The translations under genes and the position numbers were made by a program. The notes under the pieces were generated by a model. It made no database searches, was not told the origin of the DNA, and worked only from the letters and a program-made list of their open reading frames with translations. This document shows, in pieces, positions 53,301-61,226 of a stretch of 64,000 nt of DNA (positions are counted from its first letter, which is position 1; the number at the start of each line of letters is the position of its first letter). This DNA is from Rhodococcus opacus. GTDB lineage: Bacteria > Actinomycetota > Actinomycetes > Mycobacteriales > Mycobacteriaceae. The stretch is from contig NZ_JAAXPA010000030.1 of NCBI RefSeq assembly GCF_012396235.1, positions 1-64,000 of the forward strand, written 5' to 3'.

Positions 53301-55748
53301 GAACCCGGCGACATACAACTCTCCCGCAGCACCGATCGGCACCGGCACCAATGCCGACCCCAACACGAAGACCCGCGTGTTACCGATAGGAATCCCGATC
53401 GGACTTCGACCCCCGTGCCCGGCGCGTGCGGTCAACTCCAGGTAGCTCACGTGCACCGTGGTTTCGGTGATGCCATACATGTTCACCAGAATCGGACTGT
53501 TCGGACGTTCGCCCGGGAACCAGCCGCGTAGCCGGCCCGGGTCCAATGCCTCCCCGCCGAACACCACCATTCGCAGTACCGAATCAGGCCCCGGGGAATG
53601 GTCCTCGCGTTCGGCATCTGCGAACTCGTAGAACGCGGAGGGGGTCTGATTGAGGATCGTCACCTGCTCCCGCCGCACCAGATTCCACAACTCGGCGGGC
53701 GAGCGCACCACTTCCCAGGGCACGATCACGGCCCGCCCGCCGTGCGTCAATGCCCCCCACAACTCCCACACCGAGAAGTCGAAGGCCTGCGAATGACACC
53801 ACGCCCACACGTCCCCGCCTCCGAAACCGCACCACCGATCGGTTCCGGCGAACAACGACACCACGTTGCGGTGGCTGATGACGACCCCTTTCGGGGTGCC
53901 GGTCGAACCGGACGTATACATGACGTACGCGGTATTGCCCGGTCTCAGCGGGGCGATCCGGTCATCGTCGGCGGGGTTGATCACCACTGATATGCCGTCG
54001 GTGTCGGCGTCGTCCAGGTCCAACACGAGACAGGGAATGTCGTTGTCCGGCAACGATGCCGCGGTCGCGGTGTCGGTCAAGAGCAGGAGCGGTGCGGCAT
54101 CGGTGAGAATGAAAGCGGTTCGCGCGCTGGGATAGTTCGGATCGATCGGGAGATATCCGCCGCCGGCCTTGAGAGTAGCGAGTAGCGCGACGATCAACTC
54201 GGAGGACCGTTGCATCGCGACTGCTACGAGGGATTCCGGGCCCACACCGCGAGCGATGAGGTACCGCGCCAACCGATTCGCTCGACCATTGACGTCTCGA
54301 TATGTCCAGTGCCGATCGCCGAGAGTGAGTGCCACCGCGTCGGGTGTCGCGGCGGCCCGCTGTTCGACCAGGTCGGGAATCGTGGCCCGGGGTACCGGTA
54401 CCGTCGTGTCGTTCCAGGTACGCAGAACCAGTTCGCGTTCGGCGGGTCGGAGGAAGTCATGTTCCTCTATCCGGCCTTCCGGGTCGGCGACGACCGCACG
54501 GACGAACGCCATCAGCAGATCTGCATAAAGCCGCACATCTTCACCGCTGTACAGCGCGCCGTTCGCGTCGATCTCGACGTTCATTCCGGCACTGCCCCGA
54601 CCGCCGTAGTAGATCGAAATCGAGAGGTCGTCCACGGGGCCGAACGACACGCCGCGCATGGATGCCGGATTGCCTGCAAAATCGATCGAATCGAAGAACG
54701 GAATGATATTCAGAATCGGACCGAAACGATTCTCCACGGATCCGGACAGTCCTCTGTCTCTCCTGACATCGGAGCCCTGATAACGGGAATGACGCAAGAT
54801 GGCACGAATCTCGGTACCCACGTCGTGTGCGACGGCGGCGAAAAGCGCCCGCGGTGGGATCTCCACCCGGAAGGGCACCGCATTCGACACCAACCCGGGT
54901 GTGCGTCGTGCGGCTCCGACCCGATTGGCGACGGCCAATCGCATCATGAACTCCGACATCCCCGAGAGGCGATGGAAGAGTCCGGCTACCGCTGCCGCCA
55001 GGAAACCCGGCATCGGAATCCCGATCGACTCTGCCGCCGTCAGCAACTGCGCGGTCTCGTCGTCCGACACCGTCAGGCTGTGATGCAAAGTCACGGGAAC
55101 CGGCGAACTCGGATGCCGCGGCAGTCGAAGTGGTTCGGGCAAGGCGGCGGTGTAGTTCCGCCAGAACTCCTTGTCGCGGGTGAATCGGTCGGACCGCCGG
55201 TAGCGGGCATCTTCGTCGACGATCAACTCCGGTCCACCGAATCCGGATTCAGGAATCGGTCTTCCGGTCTTCAGCGCTGTGTAGATTTCACCTATTCGAA
55301 GCGCAAGAATGGCGACGCCGAACCCGTCCATCACGATGTGGTGGCACACGGCGCACAGGAAGAATCGCGCGCTGTGAACCTTGATCAAGCCTGCTCGATA
55401 CAGCGCATCCCGTTCCAGATCGAAGGGCACGGTGCCGACCTCGGCCATCGACGCGCTCGCTGCTGATTCGGGGTCTTCCTCAGCACTGACATCGATGAAG
55501 AACGGCTTCCACGAGTTCGCGTCCCGCACGACCTGGCGGGGGCCATCCTCGTCCTCGACGAAATTCACCAGTACCGAGCGAGCCTCGTCCGCCACTCGCC
55601 GCAGCGCGGCTTCCATCACCGAAGGGTCGATGTCGCCGGAAATGTCGAGATAAGCCGCAATATTGTTCGACAGGCCAGGCGCCAACTTCTGCGCCAGCCA
55701 GAGCGCCTCCTGGGCAGACGAAACCCGAAACGAGTCCATCGCGACCAT
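46908..55748 (-). CDS. Giant NRPS, N-terminal part (modules 1-2 and start of module 3)
   Basis: A 2,946-codon frame. A starter-type C domain (about residues 1-420; HHIVMDG at 55324-55344) comes first and may acylate the first amino acid. Adenylation domain A1 follows, with code DFWNVGMVHK, the known threonine code. A methyltransferase (SAM motif [15 protein letters not shown] at 52.7 kb) is inserted in A1 after its A8 motif, the place of N-methyltransferases. Then T1 (51.44), C2 (HHIAGDG, 50.87), A2 (code DVLSVIGVYK, unassigned), T2 (48.29) and the first half of C3 (47.72). An extra base at 47309-47311 shifts the frame at about residue 2813, and 134 unrelated residues follow. Start: GGGAGG lies six bases before the ATG at 55748; 55751 and 55739 are alternatives. 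No MbtH-like gene is near. Confidence 0.9.
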   Translation of the reverse strand: MVAMDSFRVSSAQEALWLAQKLAPGLSNNIAAYLDISGDIDPSVMEAALRRVADEARSVLVNFVEDEDGPRQVVRDANSWKPFFIDVSAEEDPESAASASMAEVGTVPFDLERDALYRAGLIKVHSARFFLCAVCHHIVMDGFGVAILALRIGEIYTALKTGRPIPESGFGGPELIVDEDARYRRSDRFTRDKEFWRNYTAALPEPLRLPRHPSSPVPVTLHHSLTVSDDETAQLLTAAESIGIPMPGFLAAAVAGLFHRLSGMSEFMMRLAVANRVGAARRTPGLVSNAVPFRVEIPPRALFAAVAHDVGTEIRAILRHSRYQGSDVRRDRGLSGSVENRFGPILNIIPFFDSIDFAGNPASMRGVSFGPVDDLSISIYYGGRGSAGMNVEIDANGALYSGEDVRLYADLLMAFVRAVVADPEGRIEEHDFLRPAERELVLRTWNDTTVPVPRATIPDLVEQRAAATPDAVALTLGDRHWTYRDVNGRANRLARYLIARGVGPESLVAVAMQRSSELIVALLATLKAGGGYLPIDPNYPSARTAFILTDAAPLLLLTDTATAASLPDNDIPCLVLDLDDADTDGISVVINPADDDRIAPLRPGNTAYVMYTSGSTGTPKGVVISHRNVVSLFAGTDRWCGFGGGDVWAWCHSQAFDFSVWELWGALTHGGRAVIVPWEVVRSPAELWNLVRREQVTILNQTPSAFYEFADAEREDHSPGPDSVLRMVVFGGEALDPGRLRGWFPGERPNSPILVNMYGITETTVHVSYLELTARAGHGGRSPIGIPIGNTRVFVLGSALVPVPIGAAGELYVAGFGVGRGYVSRAGLTAERFVACPFGEPGSRMYRSGDVVRWTSDGMLDFVGRVDEQVKVRGFRVEPGEVETALMSHPAVTQAAVIAREPPSGADRADGDTGTDTQLVGYVVLDRGVSLVRDRAREAELVSQWRRVYDDLYAGDASHAGEQLDSTAFGEDFGGWNSSYTGKPIALEHMREWRAATVARIRELGPARVLEIGVGTGLLLSQLAPHCEEYWGTDFSAPTIDALRSRLAERQDPWVERVHLRVQAADDLGGVPHGVFDTVVLNSVVQYFPNAGYLIDVIGTALRLLRPGGALFLGDVRNLALLREFATGVQIAHADADTTAVVIRDRVRRGIAAEQELLLAPEFFTALPTLIPDIGGVDIQLERLRAVNELSCYRYEVVLRKRPAKTRSLADVPSTAWQRFGDPTALRQFLTGRRPDRVRVIGVPHAGLAPDVDATHALDDAADRDHVPTRRDADSRTDAMLPQDCHDIGEELGFAVSVTWSPTPGLMDVIFTDITTRPHENTQASVAVSDVYLPDGPLGDMTEYVNDPGASRLSSEVRRFVAGRLPEFMVPAAVVVLDRLPLTVNGKLDRKALPAPEFIGGVFRAPRSPVEETLASLYGDVLGLPRVGIDDSFFDLGGHSLSATRLVGLIRNALGVEVPIRVVFESPSVAELAPRLGEAAVARVPLLPWARPHRVPLSFAQARLWFLYRFEGPSATYNIPVAVRLTGALDIEAVVAAVGDVVARHESLRTVFGEDEGVPFQRILPAEEVPIPVHAEKIDQARSRQAVAEAAGYRFDLSGEIPIRASLLECVSREHILVLVLHHIAGDGGSLAPLARDIAVAYAARTDGEMPGWVPLPVQYADYTLWQRELLGSADDPGSVLAAQVEYWRAELAGLPECIELPTDRRRPAESSYRGGTVEFVIAPERASAVTELARRCGATPSMVLQAVLVVLLHRLGAGEDVAIGGPIAGRTDEALTELVGFFVNTWVLRVDLSGNPRFDQVLDRVRGKALAAYENQDAPFERLVELLNPARSTAYHPLFQVSFAMQNNAFPEVEFPGLEWTTLPAPTGTSRFDLSFTLTPDGHQGLAGVVEYASDLFDRGTVEGIAARFVRLSELIVADPRGRIEGYEILEPDERELVLRTWNDTRTPVPDSTISGLFEAQVAATPDAVAVTFGDENWTYRELSSRANRLAHRLIGAGVGPEVLVAVALERSPELVVALLAVLEAGGGYLPIDPRYPSARTGFILTDAAPILILTDTTTSSMLPDNGIPTLLLDAYSDEVDQREDIPGDNDRATPLRPDNTAYVMYTSGSTGTPKGVTVDHHNVVNCMVQVASSLGAPGLARVLASTSVSFDVSVLEIFAALCAGGSIGIVRDVLVLGEQRGWTGGVISTVPSAFEEVLDQIEGTVSAETVVFIGEQLSGRLLSAVGAAIPGVRVVNGYGPTETTVYVTSQVVESSDNPVGGSVPIGVPVRNSQVFVLGAGLRPVPVGVVGELYIAGVQLARGYLGRPGLTAERFVACPFGAVGARMYRSGDLARWTADGVLEFVGRADEQVKVRGFRVEPGEIEAVLLKHPAVAQAVVIARDTPATGGQLVGYVVLEPTDTVTSVGVREFVTGRLPEYMVPAVIMLVDRLPLTANGKLDRKALPAPEFTGGVFRAPRSSIEETLVSLFADVLDVPRVGIDDSFFDLGGHSLSATRLVGRIRTVLGKEVPIRVVFESPTVAALAPRLGSGAVRPPLVPRTRPERVPLSFAQARLWFLHRFEGPSAIYNIPVAVRLTGDLDTEALVAAIEDVIARHESLRTIFGEAEGIPFQEILSTDEVPSPVQIIDVEADEIPAAVTTAARYRFDVEHDIPIRATLVASGSHEHILVLVLHHIAGDGASLTPLARDIAVAYEARSEGRVPGWAPLPVQYADYTLWQREELGSEHDPGSVFSTQLDYWKTELAGLPDCIELPADRRRPAAPSYGGGVVEFSIGPERATAITELAHNGGATPSMVVQSMLAVVLRRLGAGGDVCDRRTDRGSHRRRSDRVGGVLRQHLGATRRSVGESAVRPGARSGPREGVGSVRESGCVVRAVGGVAESGPIDGLSSAVSGVVRHAEQRFPRGRVPRVGMDHTSGADRNVPFRPVFHPHPRRSPGSGRGRRVRE
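47309..47311 (-). other. One-base frameshift splitting the NRPS
   Basis: The minus strand reads GATGTTTGCGATCGGCGGA where the same C-domain motif in modules 2 and 7 reads GACGTTGCGATCGGC. One extra T (one extra A in the AAA on the plus strand) moves the frame from GAGGDV into nonsense, while [12 protein letters not shown] continues in the next frame. Without it, 55748 to 29891 is exactly 8,619 codons including the stop. Confidence 0.85.
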
Positions 55749-55753
55749 CATCG

Positions 55754-55774
55754 CCCTCCCGAACACCGGGAGGG
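55754..55774 (-). promoter_or_regulatory. Perfect hairpin covering the NRPS ribosome-binding site
   Basis: In the mRNA sense, CCCTCCCG-GTGTT-CGGGAGGG forms an eight-base-pair stem with a five-base loop. The 3' arm contains the GGGAGG that is the Shine-Dalgarno sequence for the start at 55748. If folded, it would hide the site from the ribosome, so translational control is possible. Confidence 0.6.
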
Positions 55775-55775
55775 T

Positions 55776-56279
55776 TTCGCCAGGGGGCGAGGTCGATCAG
55801 CGTCGACTTGTCGGCATCGCCCTTCCGTTCGCACGGGTCGATTCGCCATAACCATCCATAGAGGGAATCCTCTGATAGTTGAGCCTAACGCGCAGCCTCG
55901 ACCCCGGGACGGCCTTTGATCGACTTGGATCGCCTTTCCCTCGTCGGAGAGACCCCCGGACGTCAACCTTGTTGTGGACGGCTGGCCTCGACTTCCAGGG
56001 ACGGCGGACTTAGTGGAAAGGTTCCGTTGGGTCCAGTTGGGTCCCCCCGCATCGGGCGAGAGGCGGACGCAGCGGCAATGGCCATTCCAGAATGTGCGAT
56101 TCGTGCCCAGACGAGGGCGCGCGCCAAATACGGCGCTGGTGACGCCAAGTACGCGAACCAGCCGAAACCGGGTCGGAGCGCTCATGATGTCCTCGCGTTA
56201 TGTGAACCAATCCTGCACGGTCTTCTATCTCAGGCCAGTCTGGCCGAGGATTTCCCAAGAATCGGTCTCCTACGGGCCG
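55776..56279. other. Upstream region of the NRPS without a gene
   Basis: About 500 bases between the NRPS start and the end of the small three-gene operon, both on the minus strand. Open frames here have no start signals or recognisable families. The NRPS promoter or a read-through leader should be here. No clear promoter hexamers stand out. Confidence 0.4.
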
Positions 56280-56420
56280 TCAGATCAGGACCAGCACGGC
56301 GATGAGCGCGAGTAACGTCACGACACTCGCCGTGGCTATCGAGCCGAACGCCGCGGGTGCGAAGACCCCGGCCTCGAGCGTGGTGGCGCTCCGTCGTACG
56401 TCCCGATGTCCGGTCGTCAC
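56280..56420 (-). CDS. 46-residue membrane peptide coupled to the SigD-like gene
   Basis: GTG at 56420 overlaps the stop codon of the sigma-like gene in GTGA, so translation is probably coupled. The peptide begins MTTGHRDVRRSATTLEAGVF, followed by one hydrophobic helix (SIATASVVTLLALIAVLVLI) that reaches the C-terminus. The helix resembles the last membrane segment of DUF202 proteins, and nearly the same sequence recurs inverted at 57730-57826. It may be a remnant that gained a new context or a small membrane partner for the sigma-like protein. Confidence 0.5.
   Translation of the reverse strand: MTTGHRDVRRSATTLEAGVFAPAAFGSIATASVVTLLALIAVLVLI
56281..56385 (-). repeat. Inverted repeat copy A (DUF202 C-terminal sequence)
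   Basis: About 100 bases encoding LEAGVF...FGSIATA plus a hydrophobic tail ending VLI, closely similar in the opposite orientation to 57730-57826. Shared DNA includes GTGGCTATCGAGCCGAACGC and AAGACCCCGGCCTCGAG. Confidence 0.65.
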
Positions 56421-56908
56421 AGCGGCACGGTCCCTCGGTCGGCGAGGACACCGCGCAGTGTTCGCAGCCCCCGGTGCTGGTCGAGAAGTACCTCCCCCGG
56501 TGTCCGGCTGAGCGATGTCGCAGTGTCTTCGGCGCCGAGTCCGACGATCAACCGCAAGATCAGCACATCCCGCTCGCGCGCACGCAAGACCTCGAGGCCC
56601 GCGGGAAGTGGAGCACGGCGGCCGCAGGAGGCAGCGACAGTTCGGGTGATCATCCCACTGGTCATCGTATTCAGAAGGTGCAGGAACGGCTCACCGGCAG
56701 CAGGCCGATCGGCGAGCATGTGCAGAACCGACAAGCACGCACCGTCCGCGACCGAATCCGCGACCGCGGGGTCGAGTTCGGCTCGGCAGCGGCGGATGGC
56801 CATCGGCCGGATCGCAGCGTGCAATCTGCTCATCGCGTCCCGGTCTCCGCCACGTGAAGCTGCTGCTGCGAGACGGTCGAACGAGTCGAGTCGGAACGAG
56901 GGCCTCAT
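56417..56908 (-). CDS. Small diverged SigD-like sigma factor homologue
   Basis: A 163-residue protein with a good GAGGAG site. The N-terminal part (DRLAAAASRGGDRDAMSRLH, IRPMAIRRCRAEL) follows region 2 of SigD-type sigma factors, and the C-terminal part (LRARERDVLILRLIVGLGAE plus DTATSLSRTPGEVLLDQH) follows region 4. The stretch normally binding the -10 element (VYGIAAHKVADAHR in SigD) is replaced by LLNTMTSGMITRTVAA, so promoter melting may be lost and the protein could act as a DNA-binding regulator or sigma decoy. It sits 32 bases behind the secreted-peptide gene and overlaps the membrane-peptide gene, and the operon points at the NRPS. Confidence 0.65.
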   Translation of the reverse strand: MRPSFRLDSFDRLAAAASRGGDRDAMSRLHAAIRPMAIRRCRAELDPAVADSVADGACLSVLHMLADRPAAGEPFLHLLNTMTSGMITRTVAASCGRRAPLPAGLEVLRARERDVLILRLIVGLGAEDTATSLSRTPGEVLLDQHRGLRTLRGVLADRGTVPL

Positions 56909-56940
56909 GCGGGGCTCCTCATCTCACCTGTATTGCCTTG

Positions 56941-57120
56941 TCAGAAGCACCAGTTGAGGCTGGCCGATCCCAGCGGCACGCCGAAGCAGATCGTCACCGA
57001 CCCGGCGGTGGGAGTCGCGGCGGGTAGTGCCTGTGCGGCCGAAGCCGTGGGCGCGGTCAGGGCGCCGAGGGACAGAGTGATGGCAATCGCGGAGAGCGCG
57101 GCGGCAATTCGAGTAGACAT
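56941..57120 (-). CDS. 59-residue secreted two-cysteine peptide
   Basis: A short protein with a clear Sec signal peptide (MSTRIAAALSAIAITLSLGA) and a likely cleavage after PTASA near residue 29. This leaves about 30 residues ending SVTICFGVPLGSASLNWCF. Two cysteines 12 residues apart could form a disulfide loop at the C-terminus. AAGGACC precedes the ATG at 57120; a longer frame to 57171 lacks a signal. It is the first gene of a probable operon with the SigD-like and membrane-peptide genes. Function unknown; an exported signal or a small envelope protein are both possible. Confidence 0.65.
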   Translation of the reverse strand: MSTRIAAALSAIAITLSLGALTAPTASAAQALPAATPTAGSVTICFGVPLGSASLNWCF

Positions 57121-57611
57121 TTTCAGGGTCCTTGATGTGGTTGATGAATGAAGACAATCGCGCACCGGCACGACACCCGCACCGAGCCCGATTGACGTGA
57201 TCGGTTTTGCTGGTTCTCCAACTCCTCCCAGTCGGCGAACATCGCCTCGATACGGCTCTTGATTTCGAACGTGCGGAAGAATTCCGGACGAGTACAGAGG
57301 AAGTCAGTGCTGCCGCCGCGGACATGATCTGACGCCTCTTGCATGCGTCAACTTTCGACCGACATGGCAGGGGACATCGGGATCGTGAATCCGAGAGCGC
57401 GATGCCGATCCCGGTAACTTCGAGCGTCTCATGTGCTGGAGCGACTGTTGTAGAGCACAAGGTCATCAACGGCGCCAGCGGGTACGAAACAACGCTAGCG
57501 ACACGCGGGAATCCGTCTCTGGCCCTTCACAGTCCTTCCGAGTCCGGACAAGAACCCGGCGATGAGAGCCCCGACAGTCGAGCGCCGACGGGGAATACCC
57601 GGAACAGGTGC
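57121..57611. other. Upstream region of the small operon, no firm gene
   Basis: It should hold the promoter of the minus-strand operon. A minus-strand frame 57123-57344 contains a protein-like stretch (EFFRTFEIKSRIEAMFADWE), but it has no ribosome-binding site and matches no family I know; it may be a remnant. Nothing else is assignable. Confidence 0.4.
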
Positions 57612-57824
57612 TCCACGAGGACGAGACCGCCCACACCGAGGCGGCCACGCGGTCGCTGCCGGGCTGATCTTCTCGGCGCCGGGCTGCTGGTGTCCGCCTA
57701 TGGCACCTTCCGGTACCGAAGCGTCGGCCGCCAGCTCGAGGCCGGGGTCTTCTCGAGGCCGGCGTTCGGCTCGATAGCCACGGCGACGTTACACGCGCTC
57801 ATCGCAGTCGTGGTGCTGATCTGA
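57612..57824 (+). pseudogene. Decayed C-terminal fragment of a DUF202 membrane protein
   Basis: The plus strand reads GAGLLVSAYGTFRYRSVGRQ, then LEAGVFSRPAFGSIATATLH and a hydrophobic end VVVLI, the shape of the last two helices of a DUF202 protein. Upstream the frame breaks: a neighbouring frame carries EQVLHEDETAHTEAATRSL as the likely continuation, and the ERT.LAW signature is missing. It is a broken copy related to the membrane peptide at 56280-56420 and to the intact DUF202 genes at 17 kb. Confidence 0.6.
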
Positions 57825-57826
57825 CG
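57730..57826 (+). repeat. Inverted repeat copy B (DUF202 C-terminal sequence)
   Basis: Partner of 56281-56385 in the opposite orientation. The two copies bracket the secreted-peptide / SigD-like / membrane-peptide operon. Confidence 0.65.
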
Positions 57827-57991
57827 CGGCCGCAGCGACCGACGTCTCGAATCGAGTGTCACGCCGCCGCGGCCGACGATGGGCGGCGACGGACGACGCA
57901 AGAACAGTATGCGGACACGGCCGGAGTCCGATCCAGTGGTGCGGCGGCCAGCCGGGCCGGTGCTGATCGATCGACAATCGCGTGATCGCCG

Positions 57992-60346
57992 TCAGTCGAT
58001 CATGAACCAGCCCCGGACCTGTGCCTCGTGGTCGACGTAGCGTTCGCCGGAGACGTCGACGACGACCTTGTCGATGGTGCCGCCGGTGAACGGGAACGGT
58101 GCGGTGTAGTCGGCGGTGACCGGGGAGGCGCTGTCGCGTCCCACACAGATACCGTCGCCGACGAGGCAGAACACGCCGGGCTGGGTGACGATCTCGCTGC
58201 TGGCGACCTGTTGGTCGTCGAGGTAGAGGTCGAGGGTGCCGGCGAATCCGGGCATGGTCGGGTCCTCGTTCTTGCCTTTCACGGTGAATTCGGCGGTGCA
58301 CACGTGGGCGCCCGGGGTGAGGTCGCGGTCGGCGGCGACGTCCTCGATGCGGGTGCCGAGCCAGTTAAAGGTGTAGCGGAGTCGGTGATCCTTGACGTAG
58401 AGGCTGTGTCCGCCGGCGACGCCGCCGTGCGCGTAGAGCACGCCCTCCGCGTCGGGGGTGTCGACGTGGACTCCCGCCGCGATGGTGAAGGAGCGGCCGG
58501 TGATGGCGGCACCCGCGCTTTCGGGGACGTCCGCGCAGTTCGGGTAGTAGACGTAGTGGTCGCGGGGCTTGGCGGGGTGCGGGCGGTCCGAGAGGACCTG
58601 TTCGAGGGCGTTGCGGTCATCGAGGGGCAGGCCCTTGAAGACGCCGGCGTAGTAGAACCAGAGTTCCTTCATCTCGGCGAGGCGGTCCGGTTCGGTGTCG
58701 GCGAGGTTGTGGGACTGGGCTCGGTCCTCGTCGAGGTTGTAAAGCTCCCAGACGTCGTGGTGAAAGTTGCCCCAGCCCGAGATCGGCGGGTGCAGGGCAC
58801 ACGCGAGCCACCCCTCGTGGTACAGGGATCGCTGGCCGAGCATCGCGTAGAACTGCGTCTCCTTCCCCGGGGCGGTGGGGTCGGTCAACGATGCGGCGAA
58901 GCTCTCACCCTCGATCGGACTCTGCGTGTAGCCCTTGAGCACCGCGGGCGGGTCGATGTCGAGGAGTTCGTAGATGGTGGGCACGACGTCGACCGCGTGA
59001 ATGTACTGGTGCAGCGGTTCGGGGCGGGGCGCCAGCTTCGCCGGCCAGGAGATCATGCACATGTCGGCGATGCCGCCCTCGTAGCCGGCCCACCGCTTCC
59101 AGTACGGGAACGGGGTGTCGAACGCCCAGGCCCATCCAGTGTTGTAGTGGTTGTACGAGGCGGGACCACCGAGTTCGTCGAGGTGCGGCAGTGTCACCTC
59201 GGTGGTGTCGGCGACTCCGTTGAAGAACCGCCATTCGTTGAACGACCCGTTCGGGCCGCCCTCGCCGCTTGCGCCGTTGTCGGAGATCACGACGAGCAGG
59301 GTGTTGTCCAGTTCGCCCGAGTCGGCGAGGAAGTCGATCACTCGGCCGAGCTGATCGTCGGCGTAGGAGATGAATCCGGCAAACACCTCGGCCATCCGGA
59401 TGAACAGGCGCTGTTCGTCGGCGGTGAGCGAGTCCCACGGGCGGACGGTGTCGAGCATCGGCCAGAGCTGACCGTCCGGGCCTGTGGTGTTCGGCTCGCC
59501 GTGAGGATTGATCGGCGAGAGCTCGGTGTCCGCCGGTAACAAGCCCAGTTCTTTTTGGCGGGCGAGGATCTCGGCGCGGATGGCCTCGTAGCCCTGGTCG
59601 AATTTGCCCTTGTATTTGTCGGCCCATTCGGAGGGGACGTGGTGCGGGGCGTGCCCGGCCTGTGGGGCCAGGTACATGAAGAAAGGTTTGTCGGGGTTGA
59701 CGGCCTTGGCGTCGCGGATGAACTCGATCGACTTGTCGGACAGGTCCTTTGAGAGGTGGTAGCCGTCCTCGGGGGTTCCGGGTGCCTCGATCGGGTGGTT
59801 GTCGTAGACGAGGTCGGGGTACCAGCTGTTGGACTCGCCGCCGAGGAAGCCGTAGAAGCGTTCGAAGCCGCGGCCGAGCGGCCACCGGCTCTTGACCGCC
59901 GACATGTTGCATTCCTCGCTCGGGGTCAGATGCCATTTGCCGACGCAGTAGGTGTTCCAGCCGCGTTCGGCCAGTACCTCGGAGATGAATCCGTTCTCGA
60001 ACGGGATGTGGGTCGAGATGCCGGGGAACCCGGAGCTGAGTTCGGCGACCGTGGCCATCCCGTTGGAGGTGGCGTTGCGGCCGGTCAGCAGCGACGCACG
60101 GGTGGGCGAACACAGCGCCGTGGTGTGAAAGTTGGAGTAGCGCACACCCGCGTCGGCGATGCGCCGCATGGTGGGGGTCTCGATGGGACCGCCGAAGACG
60201 TCCATGCTGCCGTAGCCCACGTCGTCCCACGCAATGATCAACACGTTCGGGGCGCCCTCGGGGGCCTGGGCGGGCAGGTACGGCGACCAGTCCGCCACCG
60301 AGTCTCGAATGTCGACCGCGATCTTGCCCTTAAGGTTGCTGGCCAT
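57992..60346 (-). CDS. Arylsulfatase (formylglycine-type sulfatase)
   Basis: A 784-residue sulfatase, the size of mycobacterial AtsA/AtsD (about 787). Metal ligands are in AWDDVGYG (Asp41, Asp42). The active-site motif LCSPTRASLLTGR has Cys79, which a formylglycine-generating enzyme must convert. GKWHLTP near residue 135 and PFFMYLAPQAGHAPHHVP near 225 are further active-site segments. The C-terminal third is the beta-rich domain typical of this subgroup. No signal peptide is seen, so it is cytosolic. GGAGGAG sets the start at 60346. It releases sulfate from sulfate esters; the FGE gene is not in the window. Confidence 0.93.
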   Translation of the reverse strand: MASNLKGKIAVDIRDSVADWSPYLPAQAPEGAPNVLIIAWDDVGYGSMDVFGGPIETPTMRRIADAGVRYSNFHTTALCSPTRASLLTGRNATSNGMATVAELSSGFPGISTHIPFENGFISEVLAERGWNTYCVGKWHLTPSEECNMSAVKSRWPLGRGFERFYGFLGGESNSWYPDLVYDNHPIEAPGTPEDGYHLSKDLSDKSIEFIRDAKAVNPDKPFFMYLAPQAGHAPHHVPSEWADKYKGKFDQGYEAIRAEILARQKELGLLPADTELSPINPHGEPNTTGPDGQLWPMLDTVRPWDSLTADEQRLFIRMAEVFAGFISYADDQLGRVIDFLADSGELDNTLLVVISDNGASGEGGPNGSFNEWRFFNGVADTTEVTLPHLDELGGPASYNHYNTGWAWAFDTPFPYWKRWAGYEGGIADMCMISWPAKLAPRPEPLHQYIHAVDVVPTIYELLDIDPPAVLKGYTQSPIEGESFAASLTDPTAPGKETQFYAMLGQRSLYHEGWLACALHPPISGWGNFHHDVWELYNLDEDRAQSHNLADTEPDRLAEMKELWFYYAGVFKGLPLDDRNALEQVLSDRPHPAKPRDHYVYYPNCADVPESAGAAITGRSFTIAAGVHVDTPDAEGVLYAHGGVAGGHSLYVKDHRLRYTFNWLGTRIEDVAADRDLTPGAHVCTAEFTVKGKNEDPTMPGFAGTLDLYLDDQQVASSEIVTQPGVFCLVGDGICVGRDSASPVTADYTAPFPFTGGTIDKVVVDVSGERYVDHEAQVRGWFMID

Positions 60347-60552
60347 GGTGGTGCTCCTCCGGTCGACGGCCCGCTTGCGCACTTCTCGGCATGCGGGAAC
60401 CCCACCTTTCAGCGTGGTCGGTGTGGTGTCAGGGCGTCTTCGCACCACCAGCACAAGCCGCGCGGGACTTATTCGCGCACAGTGCAGCAAAGCGCACCGC
60501 GGCCACGGCCGGGGTTCGGTGGCCCGCTGGCTTCCCACACCCGAGTTCGGTC

Positions 60553-61221
60553 ATGATGGAACCCATGGCCCATCCGCGCAGCGAGGCCCAGTTCCACCAC
60601 CTGCGGACGCCGCGGTCCGCGGCGATCGCGGGCATCATCTTCGGTGCGCTCTTCGCCACCAGCATTGTCCTACTGGTCACGGCGATGCCGACCACGCCGG
60701 GGGCGCCGTGGGTGCGCGGCGGTTCGAAGATCACCACCGCCCTGTTCCTCGCCCCGATCGCGGGCATCGCCTTCTTGTGGTTCATCGGGGTGCTCCGCGA
60801 CCGGTTCGGCGACCTCGAGGACCGCTTCTTCTCGACCGTCTTCCTGGGCAGCGGACTGCTGTTCCTCGCCATGACCTTCGTGTCGATGGCGCTCGCGGGC
60901 GCACTGCTCGCCGTCTCCCGCCACTCGTCGGATGTCGTCGAGACCGACATCGTCTTCTTCGGGCGGGAGGTGATGCTGCACATCAACAACGTCTACTCCG
61001 TGCGCATGGCCGCGGTGTTCATGATCTCCCTGGCCACGATGTGGCTGCGGACCAGGCTGATGCCGAAGCCGCTGGTGATCGGGACGTATCTGCTCGCCGT
61101 GGTGCTCTTGGTGGTCGTCAGCTTCAGCTTCTGGGTGGCGCTGGTCTTCCCGGCGTGGGTGCTGGTAGTCAGTGTGTACATCCTCGCCACCGATCACCGG
61201 CAACCAGCTCGTCCGGACTGA
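60553..61221 (+). CDS. Integral membrane protein, about six helices
   Basis: A 222-residue membrane protein. Hydrophobic segments include SAAIAGIIFGALFATSIVLL, TALFLAPIAGIAFLWFIGVL, TVFLGSGLLFLAMTFVSMAL and, at the C-terminal side, VIGTYLLAVVLLVVVSFSFW. Charged loops such as RDRFGDLEDRF lie between them. It resembles unassigned actinobacterial membrane proteins. The start is uncertain (ATG at 60553, 60556 or 60565). The gene is divergent from the arylsulfatase and directly precedes the channel-like gene. Confidence 0.75.
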   Translation: MMEPMAHPRSEAQFHHLRTPRSAAIAGIIFGALFATSIVLLVTAMPTTPGAPWVRGGSKITTALFLAPIAGIAFLWFIGVLRDRFGDLEDRFFSTVFLGSGLLFLAMTFVSMALAGALLAVSRHSSDVVETDIVFFGREVMLHINNVYSVRMAAVFMISLATMWLRTRLMPKPLVIGTYLLAVVLLVVVSFSFWVALVFPAWVLVVSVYILATDHRQPARPD

Positions 61222-61226
61222 CACCG

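Noticed and set aside
57123-57344. A 73-codon minus-strand frame with a protein-like middle part
   Set aside because: It lacks a ribosome-binding site, its last part runs into the operon leader, and no family is recognised; kept only as a possible remnant.
58028-59539. A 503-codon plus-strand frame opposite the arylsulfatase
   Set aside because: Val/Gly/Glu-rich mirror of a strongly conserved sulfatase; no start signal or domain.
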